This document shows positions 51,366 to 61,348 of a stretch of DNA of 64,000 nt, piece after piece; the stretch's first letter is position 1; each line of letters starts with the position of its first letter. Location: assembly GCA_900544675.1 (NCBI GenBank), contig UQVZ01000011.1, positions 1-64,000 of the forward strand, read 5' to 3'. The notes under the pieces are model-generated. The model made no database searches. It was not told the DNA's origin and saw nothing but the letters and a program-made list of their open reading frames with translations. Made by a program: the position numbers and the translations under genes. The DNA is from an uncultured Bacteroides sp. (GTDB lineage: Bacteria > Bacteroidota > Bacteroidia > Bacteroidales > Bacteroidaceae).

Positions 51366-54300
51366 ATGATAATGAAACGTTTAACAATTAAACAAAGTAC
51401 CATGAGTAAACACTTATTCAGAAAATGCACTTTTGTGCAAATGTGCTTCCTTGCAATGGTGATGCTGTTGTGCTTCCCTGCAAGTGATGTGAACGCCGCT
51501 CCGGCTTCACAGGAAAATCTAACTGTTTCGGGTGTTGTCACTTCAGCCGCTGACCAATTGCCGCTTATCGGCGTCAGCGTGCAGATAAAAGGAACAACCA
51601 ATGGCGCCATTACCGACCTCGACGGTAACTACACCGTAAATGTAGCTCCCGGTCAGACGTTGGTTTTCTCTTACATCGGTTTTAAGACTCAGGAGATTCA
51701 GATTACGGGTCAGAAAACGTTGAATGTGGTGATGGAAGAAGACAGCGAAACGCTGGAAGAAGTAGTCGTAGTAGGTTACGGCGTGCAAAAGAAAAAACTG
51801 GTTACCGGTGCTACGGTGCAGGTGAAAGGCGAGACATTGGCTAAGATGAACACCAACAGCCCCTTGCAGGCGATGCAAGGTCAGACTCCGGGTGTAAACA
51901 TTTCATCTACTTCCGGTCAGCCGGGCGAAGGAATGAAGGTCAGCATCCGTGGTTTGGGTACGGTGGGCAATGCTTCTCCGCTTTATTTGATTGATGGTGT
52001 GGGCGGTGATATCTCTACCTTGAACCCTGCCGATATCGAAAGCATTGACGTATTGAAGGATGCCGCTTCGGCTGCTATCTACGGTGCGCAGGCTGCCAAT
52101 GGTGTGGTTTTGATTACGACCAAGAGCGGTAAGGCCGGTAAGGCACAGATTTCGTTTGATGCCTATTATGGCTGGCAGACTCAGGCGCGTAAGGCAGACA
52201 TGCTGAACTCTCAGGAGTATATGATGATTATGGACGAACAGGCAGTCAATTCGGGTAACGCGCCTTACGACTGGAGTTCATATCAAAGCATCCGTGATGC
52301 CAACGGAAACATCTATGATACGGACTGGGTCAACTCGATGTTCCAAAACAATGCCAAGACACAGAGTTACACGTTAGGTATTACAGGCGGTTCGGAAACT
52401 TCCACGTATGCCATGTCGCTGGGTTATATGAGCCAGGAAGGTATCGTAGGCGGTAAAGACGTGTCGAACTACGAACGTTATAACTTCCGTGTCAATTCGG
52501 AACACAAGCTTTTCAAGGATTCCGACTTGTTGAAAGTAGGCGAACAGGTCAGCTTCGTTTATAAGCTGAACAACGGTATTTCAGTAGGTAATCAATATAA
52601 TAACACGTTGCGTGGGGCGTTTGCCACTTCTCCGCTGGCTCCCATCTATAGCGATAACAACATTTATGATTCGCCTTACAATGATACAACCAATTCGGAT
52701 TGGTACAATGCAGACGGAAACCCTTACGGAAGTATGATGACCAATAGCAACAACGAGAATAAAGACGTCACTTTCTCGGGTAATGTATATGCCGAATTGC
52801 AACCGATTAAGAACCTGAAGTTCCGTACCGTATTCGGTGCCGTGTACAGCACAAACGAATACCGTAGCTTTACACCGTTGTATCATTTTTCTATTTACAG
52901 TTTCAATGATACCCGTACCAGTGCTGCCCAGAACATGACTCATGGCTTGACAATGACCTGGACCAATACGGCTACTTACGACTGGACTGTAGGCGACCAT
53001 GCATTCAATGCGTTGCTGGGTATGGAAATCAGCCGTTATAACGGAACGTATTTACGAGGAACGACCGGCATCTTGCGGGACGGATTTGACGACTGGGACC
53101 ACGCTTATCTGGATAACGGTACAGCCACCAGTACCGATAACGGACTGGGGGCAGCAGGCCATCCGAATGACGAAAGCCGCACGGTATCTTATTTTGCCCG
53201 TTTCGGCTGGAACTGGAAAGAGACTTATATGATTAACGCGACGGTACGTGCCGATGGCTCTTCTCGTTTTGCACGGGGCAACCGTTACGGTGTATTCCCT
53301 TCGGTATCTGCCGGTTGGACCCTTTCGAATGAAGCCTTTATGGAAGATACGCGCGACTGGCTCGACTTTTTGAAGCTTCGTGTCAGCTGGGGTCAGGTAG
53401 GTAATCAGAACATTGATAATTATCAGTACACGGCTCCGATTACTTCAAGCAATGTCTATTATTTGTTTGGTAATCAGGTGGGAGCTGATGCACAATCTAA
53501 TTATTGGGGCGCTTATCCGAGCCGTCTGGCAAATGAAGACGTGACTTGGGAAACTTCCGAGCAGACCAACATTGGTATTGATGCCCGCTTCTTGCGGAGC
53601 CGCTTGAGCTTGACTGCTGATTTCTACATTAAGAAAACAAAAGACTGGCTGGTAGAAGCTCCTATTCTTGCCACGGCTGGTACAGGTGCTCCGTATATCA
53701 ATGGCGGTGATGTGAAGAATACCGGTATTGAATTGGCTTTGACTTGGAATGATAACATCGGAAAGGATTTTAGCTATAATGTAGGCATCAACGGTGCTTA
53801 TAATAAGAATAAGGTAGGAAACATCCCTACCGAGGACGGTATCATTCACGGTGATGTGAATATGTTGTATGACAATACGCCGGAATTTTACCGTGCATCA
53901 AACGGTCATCCGATAGGTTACTTCTGGGGCTATGAAACAGCTGGTATATTCCAAAATGAACAGCAGATAGCTGATTGGCAGGCAGCCGGAAACGGCATTT
54001 TGCAAGCTGATGTACAGCCGGGTGACGTGATTTACGTCGACCAGGACCACAACGGAGTGATAGATGATAACGATAAAGTGGATTTGGGTAATGGTACACC
54101 GGATTTCACTTACGGCTTTAACCTGGGTTTCAGCTATAAGAATTTCGATTTCTCATTGAATGCATACGGAGCTGCAGGTAACCAGATTGTACAAAGCTAC
54201 CGCAACCATGCCAATAGCCATGCCAATTATACTTCAGCTATTTTGGAACGTTGGACAGGTGAAGGTACCAGCAACCGCATTCCACGTGTGACAGAAACCA

Positions 54301-54578
54301 ACATTAACTGGCAATTCTCTGATTTGTATATTCAGGATGGCGATTATTTGCGTATCAGCAACATTACGGTAGGATATGATTTCGCCAAACTGATTAACTT
54401 GAAAGCTATCAGTCAGGCTCGTTTGTACTTCCAGGTACAGAATGCCTTTACTTTTACCAAGTATGACGGTATGGACCCGGAAATCGGTTACGGTACTTCT
54501 GATTGGGTATCGGGTATCGACTTAGGTTATTATCCACGTCCGCGTACATTCCTGGTAGGTGTAAATTTGAAATTCTAA
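51366..54578 (+). CDS. SusC-type TonB-dependent glycan transporter
   Basis: 1070-residue outer-membrane receptor importing oligosaccharides with the SusD partner. Signal peptide (MCFLAMVMLLCFPASDVNA), carboxypeptidase-regulatory-like domain (VSGVVTSAADQLPLIGVSV, about 50-130), TonB box-like EEVVVVGYG, plug (GQTPGVNISSTSGQPGEGM, IRGLGTVGNASPLYLIDG, DAASAAIYGAQAANGVVLIT) and a 22-strand barrel ending in the terminal aromatic GVNLKF. Later ATGs at 51372 and 51402 could also start it. susD follows after 16 bases. Confidence 0.95.
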   Translation: MIMKRLTIKQSTMSKHLFRKCTFVQMCFLAMVMLLCFPASDVNAAPASQENLTVSGVVTSAADQLPLIGVSVQIKGTTNGAITDLDGNYTVNVAPGQTLVFSYIGFKTQEIQITGQKTLNVVMEEDSETLEEVVVVGYGVQKKKLVTGATVQVKGETLAKMNTNSPLQAMQGQTPGVNISSTSGQPGEGMKVSIRGLGTVGNASPLYLIDGVGGDISTLNPADIESIDVLKDAASAAIYGAQAANGVVLITTKSGKAGKAQISFDAYYGWQTQARKADMLNSQEYMMIMDEQAVNSGNAPYDWSSYQSIRDANGNIYDTDWVNSMFQNNAKTQSYTLGITGGSETSTYAMSLGYMSQEGIVGGKDVSNYERYNFRVNSEHKLFKDSDLLKVGEQVSFVYKLNNGISVGNQYNNTLRGAFATSPLAPIYSDNNIYDSPYNDTTNSDWYNADGNPYGSMMTNSNNENKDVTFSGNVYAELQPIKNLKFRTVFGAVYSTNEYRSFTPLYHFSIYSFNDTRTSAAQNMTHGLTMTWTNTATYDWTVGDHAFNALLGMEISRYNGTYLRGTTGILRDGFDDWDHAYLDNGTATSTDNGLGAAGHPNDESRTVSYFARFGWNWKETYMINATVRADGSSRFARGNRYGVFPSVSAGWTLSNEAFMEDTRDWLDFLKLRVSWGQVGNQNIDNYQYTAPITSSNVYYLFGNQVGADAQSNYWGAYPSRLANEDVTWETSEQTNIGIDARFLRSRLSLTADFYIKKTKDWLVEAPILATAGTGAPYINGGDVKNTGIELALTWNDNIGKDFSYNVGINGAYNKNKVGNIPTEDGIIHGDVNMLYDNTPEFYRASNGHPIGYFWGYETAGIFQNEQQIADWQAAGNGILQADVQPGDVIYVDQDHNGVIDDNDKVDLGNGTPDFTYGFNLGFSYKNFDFSLNAYGAAGNQIVQSYRNHANSHANYTSAILERWTGEGTSNRIPRVTETNINWQFSDLYIQDGDYLRISNITVGYDFAKLINLKAISQARLYFQVQNAFTFTKYDGMDPEIGYGTSDWVSGIDLGYYPRPRTFLVGVNLKF

Positions 54579-54594
54579 ATGAACAATCTAAAAC

Positions 54595-56334
54595 ATGAAA
54601 GCTATGAATAACTATAAAATCTATATGATGGCATTGGGGTTGGCAGGTACAGGCTTGGCGTCGTGTACTGCCGATTTCCTGGATGTAGAGTCGAAGGTAG
54701 AGTCGACTACCGATAATTTTTATCGGACAGAGAATGATGCTTACCGTGCCTTAATCGGATGTTATGACGGATGGCAGAGTACAGTTGCGAATGGTACAAC
54801 TGTCTATATGGCATCGGAGTTGATGTCTGATGAGTGTTTTGGAGGAGCAGGCGTATCTGATGCCCGTAATTATCAGGTTGTCGACCGTTTCGACCAAACG
54901 CAATCTCCTTCGGATATGAATCTTTTCGAAGGAGACTGGACCGGCTATTATGCAGCAGTCTATCGTTGTAATGAACTGATTGCGCATGAAGACCAAATCA
55001 ATTGGACCAGCGAGGAGACACGAGGAACTTATATGGGCGAATGTCATGCCTTGCGTGCCTTGTGTTATTTTGATATGGTCCGTCTGTGGGGAAATATTCC
55101 GTTGTTTACCGAACCGGTGAACGAAAACCGTCCGCAGGTAGACCCCGATGAAGTATATAATGTTATTTTCACTGATTTGCTCTATGCTGCCGAAAATATA
55201 CCGGCTTCGGCTTATCCGAAGAGCGATGCGGCAAACAATGACGGACATATCACGAAATATGCGGCACAGGCTTTGCTGGCACGTGTTTATTTGTTCTATA
55301 CCGGATATTATGGTAAAGAGCCGAGTGTAGAAGGAGTAACCCGGGCTTCTGTTCTTCAAGGTCTGGAAGACTTCATAACTGTAGCCGAACAGGAAGGTTA
55401 CGGACTGGTTCCGCAATTCAAGAACTTGTGGCCTGCCGCTTCTACCTGGTGGGAAGGAAACGCGACAAGCGGCTATACCCAGCAGTCTACTTATGCCGGA
55501 AGAGGCAACGAGGAAACTGTGTTGGCACAGAAGTTTAATTATACTTCTGACTATAACGGAAACAATGACGGAAACCGTTGGCTGGTCAATTTAGGTATCC
55601 GTAGTATCAATGTTTATTGGACTCCTTACGGAAGAGGTTGGGGAATCTGTACCGTTAATCCGAAGATGTGGATGGCTTACAATACAGGCGATACACGCCG
55701 CGAAGCTTCTATCATCAACTTGCTTAGCGAAGGAATTGCCGATGACCCGAATTATGAAGCGGGTTATGCAGACCAACGTGAATATACAGGATATGCCATC
55801 AAGAAATATACTCCGATGTCGAAGTGGGAACAGAATACATCGACCGGTGCCTGGACATTGACTGATGAAACGACCGGATTGGGTAGTGGAGGTGATTATA
55901 TGATATCTCAATACCAGGATTTCGTAGTGATGCGTTATGCCGATGTTTTATTGATGGCTGCCGAACTGGGAAGTCCCAATGCACAGGAATACTTGAACCA
56001 GGTACGTCAACGTGCCTTTACGGAAGAAGACGAGGATGGCAATCTGGTGCTTTCTTCTTACTATCGTCAAGTGTCTGCCACGCAGGCTAATATCATGAAC
56101 GAACGTATGTTGGAATTTGCATTCGAAGGCCAGCGCTATTGGGACTTGCTTCGCCAGGGTGTAGATTATGCAGCTTCGCAGATTGCTGGAAGCACCACTG
56201 TTGAAAGCGGCGGCAATCCGGATAATGTAAGCATTACAGCATCGAACATTACAAGCAAACAGGGACTGATGCAGATTCCGAATAATCAGATAACCTTGTC
56301 GAACGGTGTATTAGTACAAAACGAAGGTTGGTAA
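54595..56334 (+). CDS. SusD-type glycan-binding lipoprotein
   Basis: 579-residue RagB/SusD outer-membrane lipoprotein acting as lid of the SusC transporter. The lipobox is GTGLASC near residue 24. TPR-like helices include DNFYRTENDAYRALIGCYDG, GECHALRALCYFDMVRLWG and KYAAQALLARVYLF; the C-terminal part has DFVVMRYADVLLMAAE and NERMLEFAFEGQRYWDLLRQG, hallmarks of the family. ATG 54604 is an alternative start. Confidence 0.95.
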   Translation: MKAMNNYKIYMMALGLAGTGLASCTADFLDVESKVESTTDNFYRTENDAYRALIGCYDGWQSTVANGTTVYMASELMSDECFGGAGVSDARNYQVVDRFDQTQSPSDMNLFEGDWTGYYAAVYRCNELIAHEDQINWTSEETRGTYMGECHALRALCYFDMVRLWGNIPLFTEPVNENRPQVDPDEVYNVIFTDLLYAAENIPASAYPKSDAANNDGHITKYAAQALLARVYLFYTGYYGKEPSVEGVTRASVLQGLEDFITVAEQEGYGLVPQFKNLWPAASTWWEGNATSGYTQQSTYAGRGNEETVLAQKFNYTSDYNGNNDGNRWLVNLGIRSINVYWTPYGRGWGICTVNPKMWMAYNTGDTRREASIINLLSEGIADDPNYEAGYADQREYTGYAIKKYTPMSKWEQNTSTGAWTLTDETTGLGSGGDYMISQYQDFVVMRYADVLLMAAELGSPNAQEYLNQVRQRAFTEEDEDGNLVLSSYYRQVSATQANIMNERMLEFAFEGQRYWDLLRQGVDYAASQIAGSTTVESGGNPDNVSITASNITSKQGLMQIPNNQITLSNGVLVQNEGW

Positions 56335-56355
56335 TAACATTTAAATTGAAATATT

Positions 56356-58161
56356 ATGAATAAACTGATACATACATTGCAATTTGCGTTGCTGGCAGTA
56401 TTGATGGGATGCCTGGCTGCCTGCACGCCCGATTCATACGAATTGGAAGCTCCGAACGTAACGTCCGAAGATTTGGTGGAAGGCATAGCCTATACTATTA
56501 CGCATGATTCGGAAAATCCGAACATCATTTACCTGAAAAGCTTGATGCCTTCGTCGTATCAAGTGTGCTGGGAACATCCGCAGGGACGTACGCAAGGGGC
56601 AGAAGTCACTTTGCAGATGCCTTTCGAAGGAGAATATGAAGTGAAATTCGGTGTAGAGACTCGTGGAGGCATTGTGTATGGACCGACAGCTACCTTCACC
56701 ATTGACAGTTTCTATGCAGGCTTTGTGAATGATGACCTTTGGACTTACCTGACAGGGGGTGTAGACCAGGAAAAGGTTTGGATATTCGATAATGGAAGCT
56801 ATGGGTTTGCAGCCGGTGAACTGACTTATGCCGACCCTTCGGGAACAGTAACCTGGAACAATTGGTCTGCCAACTGGGATCCGGGAGTAGGTCATACGGG
56901 TGATGATGCCATTTGGGAAAGCACAATGACATTTAACCTGAAAGGCGGAGCCAACGTTACGGTCTTCAACTCTTCGTCTGGCGAAACGCAGACAGGTACG
57001 TTTATGTTGAATACGGATAGCCATACCATTACCTTTACTGATTGCGACTTGCTGCATACACCCAGTTGGACTGACCGTACTGCCAACTGGCGCAGGGATT
57101 TGCAGTTGCTCGAATTGGATGAGAATCATTTGCGTATCGGCGTGATGCGTGATAACAGTGAAGGTCCGTGGTGGTTAATCTGGAACTTTGTATCGAAGGA
57201 ATATGCCGACAATTATATTCCTGAAGACCAGCCCGACCCAGAACCTACCTTGCCCGATGGCTGGCAGGATATGGTATCACAGGTTGTGACCAATGAAATC
57301 AAATGGACCATGTCGCCAGATGTGCCGTTCGACTGGGCAAACTTGGACGGAAGCTTGATGAATAACTTTACTGCAGGCAATTATCCAGATTGGGCAACCG
57401 TGGTAGACGGATTGGAAAACTTGAGCATGACTTTGAATTCGTCAGATATGACTTATACGTTTGAAATGCCCGATGGAACAACGACCAGCGGTACTTATAC
57501 CTTGGACGAAGACGGTATCTATACCTTCAGTGCAGGTGTACCGACTTATCATATCGGTGGTGGAGACATTATGTTCAGTGCAACGGCAGAGAACCAGTTG
57601 CGTATCTTGAGCATCGAAACAGCCGGTGGTTCGGTTATGGGTATGTGGCTGGGTAACCGCAGCACGGAGAAAGATGAATACGTGGCATACCATTTCATTC
57701 CGAATGCCGGAGGAGGAAGCAATACGCCGACTGCTACGGAAATAGCGGTAGACAACAGCAAGATTGTCTGCGGACACTTGGAAGAAGCTACAAATAATTT
57801 CCGTATTGAACTATATAATATGTATGGAGCAACTGCATCCAACCAGCCGTTTGATCCGAATGCGATAGTGTTCGATTACTCTATGGAATTGACCTTTACA
57901 ATCAGTGGCTTAACGGGAGCGGCTGCTACTAATGCTTATACTGCACAACTGATGTGTACAGCTAATGGCTGGTGGCCTGTTGTGGGAGAAGGTGAAGGCA
58001 TGGTAACAGTTCAGGGAGACGGTACTTATACGATTAATTTCAGACCTTCGGCAGCTTACAATGGTGTGATTGTATTCTGCATCGATTTGCAGGAAATGTA
58101 TAGTGATATCGAAGACCCGGATGCTGTAACTGTAACAATAGACAAACTTTCTATTTTATAG
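56356..58161 (+). CDS. Surface glycan-binding lipoprotein
   Basis: 601-residue lipoprotein (LMGCLAAC lipobox) encoded directly after susD, the place of SusE/SusF or SGBP-B proteins. An N-terminal Ig-like part is followed by two similar modules: DLWTYLTGGVDQEKVWIFDN-type sequence near residue 128 with SGETQTGTFMLNTDSHTITF, and VVTNEIKWTMSPDVPFDWAN near residue 310 with TTSGTYTLDEDGIYTFS. A third beta-rich domain closes the protein. Many exposed Trp/Tyr suit carbohydrate binding. No catalytic motif. A hairpin follows. Confidence 0.85.
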   Translation: MNKLIHTLQFALLAVLMGCLAACTPDSYELEAPNVTSEDLVEGIAYTITHDSENPNIIYLKSLMPSSYQVCWEHPQGRTQGAEVTLQMPFEGEYEVKFGVETRGGIVYGPTATFTIDSFYAGFVNDDLWTYLTGGVDQEKVWIFDNGSYGFAAGELTYADPSGTVTWNNWSANWDPGVGHTGDDAIWESTMTFNLKGGANVTVFNSSSGETQTGTFMLNTDSHTITFTDCDLLHTPSWTDRTANWRRDLQLLELDENHLRIGVMRDNSEGPWWLIWNFVSKEYADNYIPEDQPDPEPTLPDGWQDMVSQVVTNEIKWTMSPDVPFDWANLDGSLMNNFTAGNYPDWATVVDGLENLSMTLNSSDMTYTFEMPDGTTTSGTYTLDEDGIYTFSAGVPTYHIGGGDIMFSATAENQLRILSIETAGGSVMGMWLGNRSTEKDEYVAYHFIPNAGGGSNTPTATEIAVDNSKIVCGHLEEATNNFRIELYNMYGATASNQPFDPNAIVFDYSMELTFTISGLTGAAATNAYTAQLMCTANGWWPVVGEGEGMVTVQGDGTYTINFRPSAAYNGVIVFCIDLQEMYSDIEDPDAVTVTIDKLSIL

Positions 58162-58174
58162 AATGATTCATGAA

Positions 58175-58222
58175 GCTGTAGGAGCGGGGAGACCGTATGA
58201 TGTTCTTCCCGGCTCCTACAGC
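58175..58222 (+). other. Intercistronic hairpin between SGBP and GH5 genes
   Basis: GCTGTAGGAGC (58175-58185) pairs perfectly with GCTCCTACAGC (58212-58222), with GGGA/TCCC extending inside. No T-tract follows, so it may stabilise the upstream mRNA or partly attenuate the GH5 gene rather than terminate. Confidence 0.65.
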
Positions 58223-58238
58223 AATTATTTATAGATTT

Positions 58239-60017
58239 ATGCTTATGAGATACTTACGAAATTATTTTACTTTCCTGTGTCTGGCTTTTCTGGCAGGAAT
58301 TACGTTGTTTGTTTCCTGTTCGGATGACGAAACAAATAATGTATATGCGGGTGAAACCCGAATATCGACCACAGAGATGACCTTCCCTGCGGCAGGCGAT
58401 ACGCTTACTTTGTCTGTCTTGTCGGGAACCGAACCGCAGGTGACCGGCAATCAGGACTGGTGTACCGTGACATTTGTAAATGTGACGCAGCGTGGCACGT
58501 ACACCTATCAGGTCGTTGCAACGGAAAATACGACAACAGACAATCGGGAAGCGGCACTGGCTGTAGTGGCAGGAAGCTTTACGGCTTCGGTACAAATCAC
58601 GCAACAGGCAGGCGATGGGCTGATAGTGGAACAGACTGCATACGAGATGCCTGCCGCCGGAGGTCCGCTGACCATAACATTGACTACCAATGGAGATTAT
58701 GCTTACACCATCAATGATGGATGGATAGCTGAGGCTGAAGTGAGTGATGCACGGGCTATGACTGCTTATACCTTGCATTTTACGGTATCTGCCAATCATG
58801 GTGCAGAGCGTACGGGGACCATTACTTTTACTTTGGGAACCCTGACAGAAACTGTAACCGTGACACAGGCAGCCGGACAAGCAGCTACGATTTCAGGGGA
58901 AACTCCGTATGAAATAGCTGCCAGCATGGGGCTTGGCTGGAACTTGGGGAATCAACTGGATGCGCACAACAACGGCGTGGCGGATGAAACGGTATGGGGA
59001 AATCAACCTGCTACGCAAGCTTTGTTTGATGCAGTGGCTGCAGCCGGTTTTACATCAGTCCGCATTCCGGTTACGTGGATGGGGCATATAGGCGAAGCAC
59101 CCGATTATACGATAGAATCAGCGTATATGGACCGAGTAGCTGAAGTAGTCGATTATGCCGAAAGCGCCGGATTGAATGCCATTATCAATATTCATCATGA
59201 TGGGGCAGACAGCCAATATTGGTTGAATATCAAAGAGGCAGCAGCCAGTGAAGAGCGCAATGAAGAAATCGAAGCTCAACTGAGTGCCGTATGGACACAG
59301 ATAGCCAATCGCTTCAGGGATAAAGGAAATTTCCTGATGTTTGAAGCGATGAACGAAATCCACGACGGCGGTTGGGGCTGGGGAGACAACCGTACCGACG
59401 GTGGCAGGCAATATGCTGTATTGAACGAATGGAACCAGGTGTTTGTAGATGCCGTGCGTGCTACGGGCGACAATAATACGAACCGTTATTTGGGAGTGCC
59501 TGGTTATGTCACTAATATTGACCTAACGGTCGAAAATTTTGTCCTGCCTGCAGATGTTACTCCCAATCGCCTGTTAGTGGCCGTACATTATTACGATCCG
59601 ATTGATTATTCCATGAATAATATCTATACAGAGTGGGGACATACAGCCGACCCGTCTCAGAAGGCTGATTATGGCGATGAGGATTACATGGTAAGCCAGT
59701 TTAACGCCATGAAAGTCAATTTTATAGATAAGGGTATTCCGGCATACATCGGTGAGATGGGTTGCGTACACCGTGACGATGCCCGTTCGGAGTCTTTCCG
59801 CATGTATTATCTGGAATATATATGTAAAGCGGCGAAAGATTACGGTATGCCATTGTTTTACTGGGATGCTGGTGATGCGGGAAGCGCTTTGTTCAATCAT
59901 GCTACGGGTGTGATACAGAACAATGCACAGGAAGTGATTGACGTGATGAAACGCGGTTACTTTACGGAAGACGAATCATACACGTTGCAATCGGTGTATG
60001 ACAGTGCTCCACAATAA
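58239..60017 (+). CDS. BACON-BACON-GH5 endo-beta-1,4-glucanase (xyloglucanase-like)
   Basis: 592-residue surface lipoprotein (LAGITLFVSC lipobox). Two BACON domains (about 30-120 and 125-215: ISTTEMTFPAAGDTLTLSV and YEMPAAGGPLTITLTTNGD) precede a GH5 catalytic domain most like subfamily 4: MGLGWNLGNQLDA, VRIPVTWMGHIG, INIHHDG, acid/base MFEAMNEIHDGG (Glu373), AVHYYDPIDY and nucleophile YIGEMGC (Glu506). The architecture is that of the vanguard BoGH5A xyloglucanase. The longer frame from 58197 starts inside the hairpin, so 58239 or 58245 is preferred. Confidence 0.9.
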   Translation: MLMRYLRNYFTFLCLAFLAGITLFVSCSDDETNNVYAGETRISTTEMTFPAAGDTLTLSVLSGTEPQVTGNQDWCTVTFVNVTQRGTYTYQVVATENTTTDNREAALAVVAGSFTASVQITQQAGDGLIVEQTAYEMPAAGGPLTITLTTNGDYAYTINDGWIAEAEVSDARAMTAYTLHFTVSANHGAERTGTITFTLGTLTETVTVTQAAGQAATISGETPYEIAASMGLGWNLGNQLDAHNNGVADETVWGNQPATQALFDAVAAAGFTSVRIPVTWMGHIGEAPDYTIESAYMDRVAEVVDYAESAGLNAIINIHHDGADSQYWLNIKEAAASEERNEEIEAQLSAVWTQIANRFRDKGNFLMFEAMNEIHDGGWGWGDNRTDGGRQYAVLNEWNQVFVDAVRATGDNNTNRYLGVPGYVTNIDLTVENFVLPADVTPNRLLVAVHYYDPIDYSMNNIYTEWGHTADPSQKADYGDEDYMVSQFNAMKVNFIDKGIPAYIGEMGCVHRDDARSESFRMYYLEYICKAAKDYGMPLFYWDAGDAGSALFNHATGVIQNNAQEVIDVMKRGYFTEDESYTLQSVYDSAPQ

Positions 60018-60082
60018 GTTGTGGACATTTATACATATACAGATAAGGTTTTCCATTAGTTGATAGTTTTTCTTATGAAAAG

Positions 60083-60113
60083 GGAGGCGGATTTTAGTCC
60101 GTCTCCTTTTTTT
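60083..60113 (+). terminator. Terminator of the rightward PUL operon
   Basis: GGAGGCGGA pairs with TCCGTCTCC around TTTTAG, followed by eight T. Confidence 0.8.
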
Positions 60114-60129
60114 AAGGGTATGTGAGTGC

Positions 60130-61095
60130 TCATTCCAGTACCGGGACATTGATATCTTCGCTTGTTTCGTTCCATTCGTCTACGGTAAAGTTTCCTGAGC
60201 CTTCCGTTTCCAGAATATCATCAATACTGATGGTAAGCGTCAGCTTGTTGTTGGCTTCCAACGGGGCTTTAAGTTGTTGGCGGAAGGTCTTTATTTCTCC
60301 GTTTTGCAGGGTGATGAATACTTGTAGTTCGGGTATGCCAAACGAAGGGAACATCATCACGGTGCCGTTGCTCATTTCACTATTGTCGGCAGAGCGTACC
60401 AGTGGGAAAGATACGGTACATGGATTGCCTTCCGGGCGTCCGCTGTAGAAGTTCAGCTTTTCGGCTATTTGGGTCACGTGTACTTTTATGCTGGTGATGC
60501 TGGTGCTCAATGCTTTTCCGTCTTTGCCTTTTACCGTAATCTTCAGTCCACTGACTACCCGGTGTAAAGCAGCATCCAAATTCTCGGTGCCTACCTGTAC
60601 TGGATGGCGGGCGTATACCAAATCGAAACTAGGGAAATACGTTGTGTCGTTCGGTTGCTTTAGCAAGGTAAAGTCTTGTTGCGCAAAGTCGCCTCCGATG
60701 TTGTAACTTGGTTCTCTTAGATTCGGATTGGCATAGACGGGGTTGGTGTATTGGGGAGTTCCCCAGTATACCATGTCATAAGTCCCGGCAGGTAAGTTCA
60801 GCGTGCGGTTATTAGGGTGAGGGTACACTTGCCCGTTTTCTACAAAGTAGTAGCCGTAGAAAGGAGTCAGTTTATGGTTTACATAGTTTCCGTAAAATAA
60901 GGAAGTGCCTTCGGTACACGGTGCGATGCTCAATGCACCTGTAAAAGGTTTGTCTCCATCGCTGGTAGATACGTCCATATAGAGGGCGGGGCTAATCAGT
61001 TGGTTGTCCGATTCATTAGGTGTGGTCGGTACATCATCGTTGTGGCAGCTTGCGGTCAGTAAAGCAATGGATGCCAGAAAGAATAATTTCTTCAT
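60130..61095 (-). CDS. FimB/Mfa2-like lipoprotein
   Basis: 321-residue lipoprotein (LASIALLTASC lipobox). It carries the pattern of FimB/Mfa2-type fimbrial anchor proteins: LNLPAGTYDMVYWG near residue 100, ALHRVVSGLKITVKG near residue 187 and LEANNKLTLTISI toward the end with FTVDEWNE. It may anchor a surface fibre or act as an accessory surface protein. It converges on the GH5 gene and is divergent from the regulator gene, and no other fimbrial genes are near, so its link to the PUL is uncertain. Confidence 0.6.
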   Translation of the reverse strand: MKKLFFLASIALLTASCHNDDVPTTPNESDNQLISPALYMDVSTSDGDKPFTGALSIAPCTEGTSLFYGNYVNHKLTPFYGYYFVENGQVYPHPNNRTLNLPAGTYDMVYWGTPQYTNPVYANPNLREPSYNIGGDFAQQDFTLLKQPNDTTYFPSFDLVYARHPVQVGTENLDAALHRVVSGLKITVKGKDGKALSTSITSIKVHVTQIAEKLNFYSGRPEGNPCTVSFPLVRSADNSEMSNGTVMMFPSFGIPELQVFITLQNGEIKTFRQQLKAPLEANNKLTLTISIDDILETEGSGNFTVDEWNETSEDINVPVLE

Positions 61096-61280
61096 GATGG
61101 GTTAGTTTTAAATATGAATATAGGTATGAATGTCCGCAACGGTCCGTATAGCTTTGGCCTCAGATGAATGTATACTTCGTCGGGAAAGTCTGCATATGGC
61201 TTCATGCGGATATTCATTTATATATACAACGCCTTATCTGCTTGTTTTGTTCTTCGGGTAGGCAGAAAAAGAAGGTTGTG

Positions 61281-61312
61281 TTTGTATTTCTCTTCTTTTT
61301 TTGTTTCTTTTG
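61281..61312 (+). promoter_or_regulatory. Promoter of the hybrid two-component regulator
   Basis: TTTG (61281-61284), 20 bases, TTCTTTTG (61305-61312), a 5/6 match to the -7 consensus, 36 bases before the ATG. Confidence 0.5.
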
Positions 61313-61348
61313 CATTTGAAAATGATAACGCCTTACTTCTGTGTTAAT

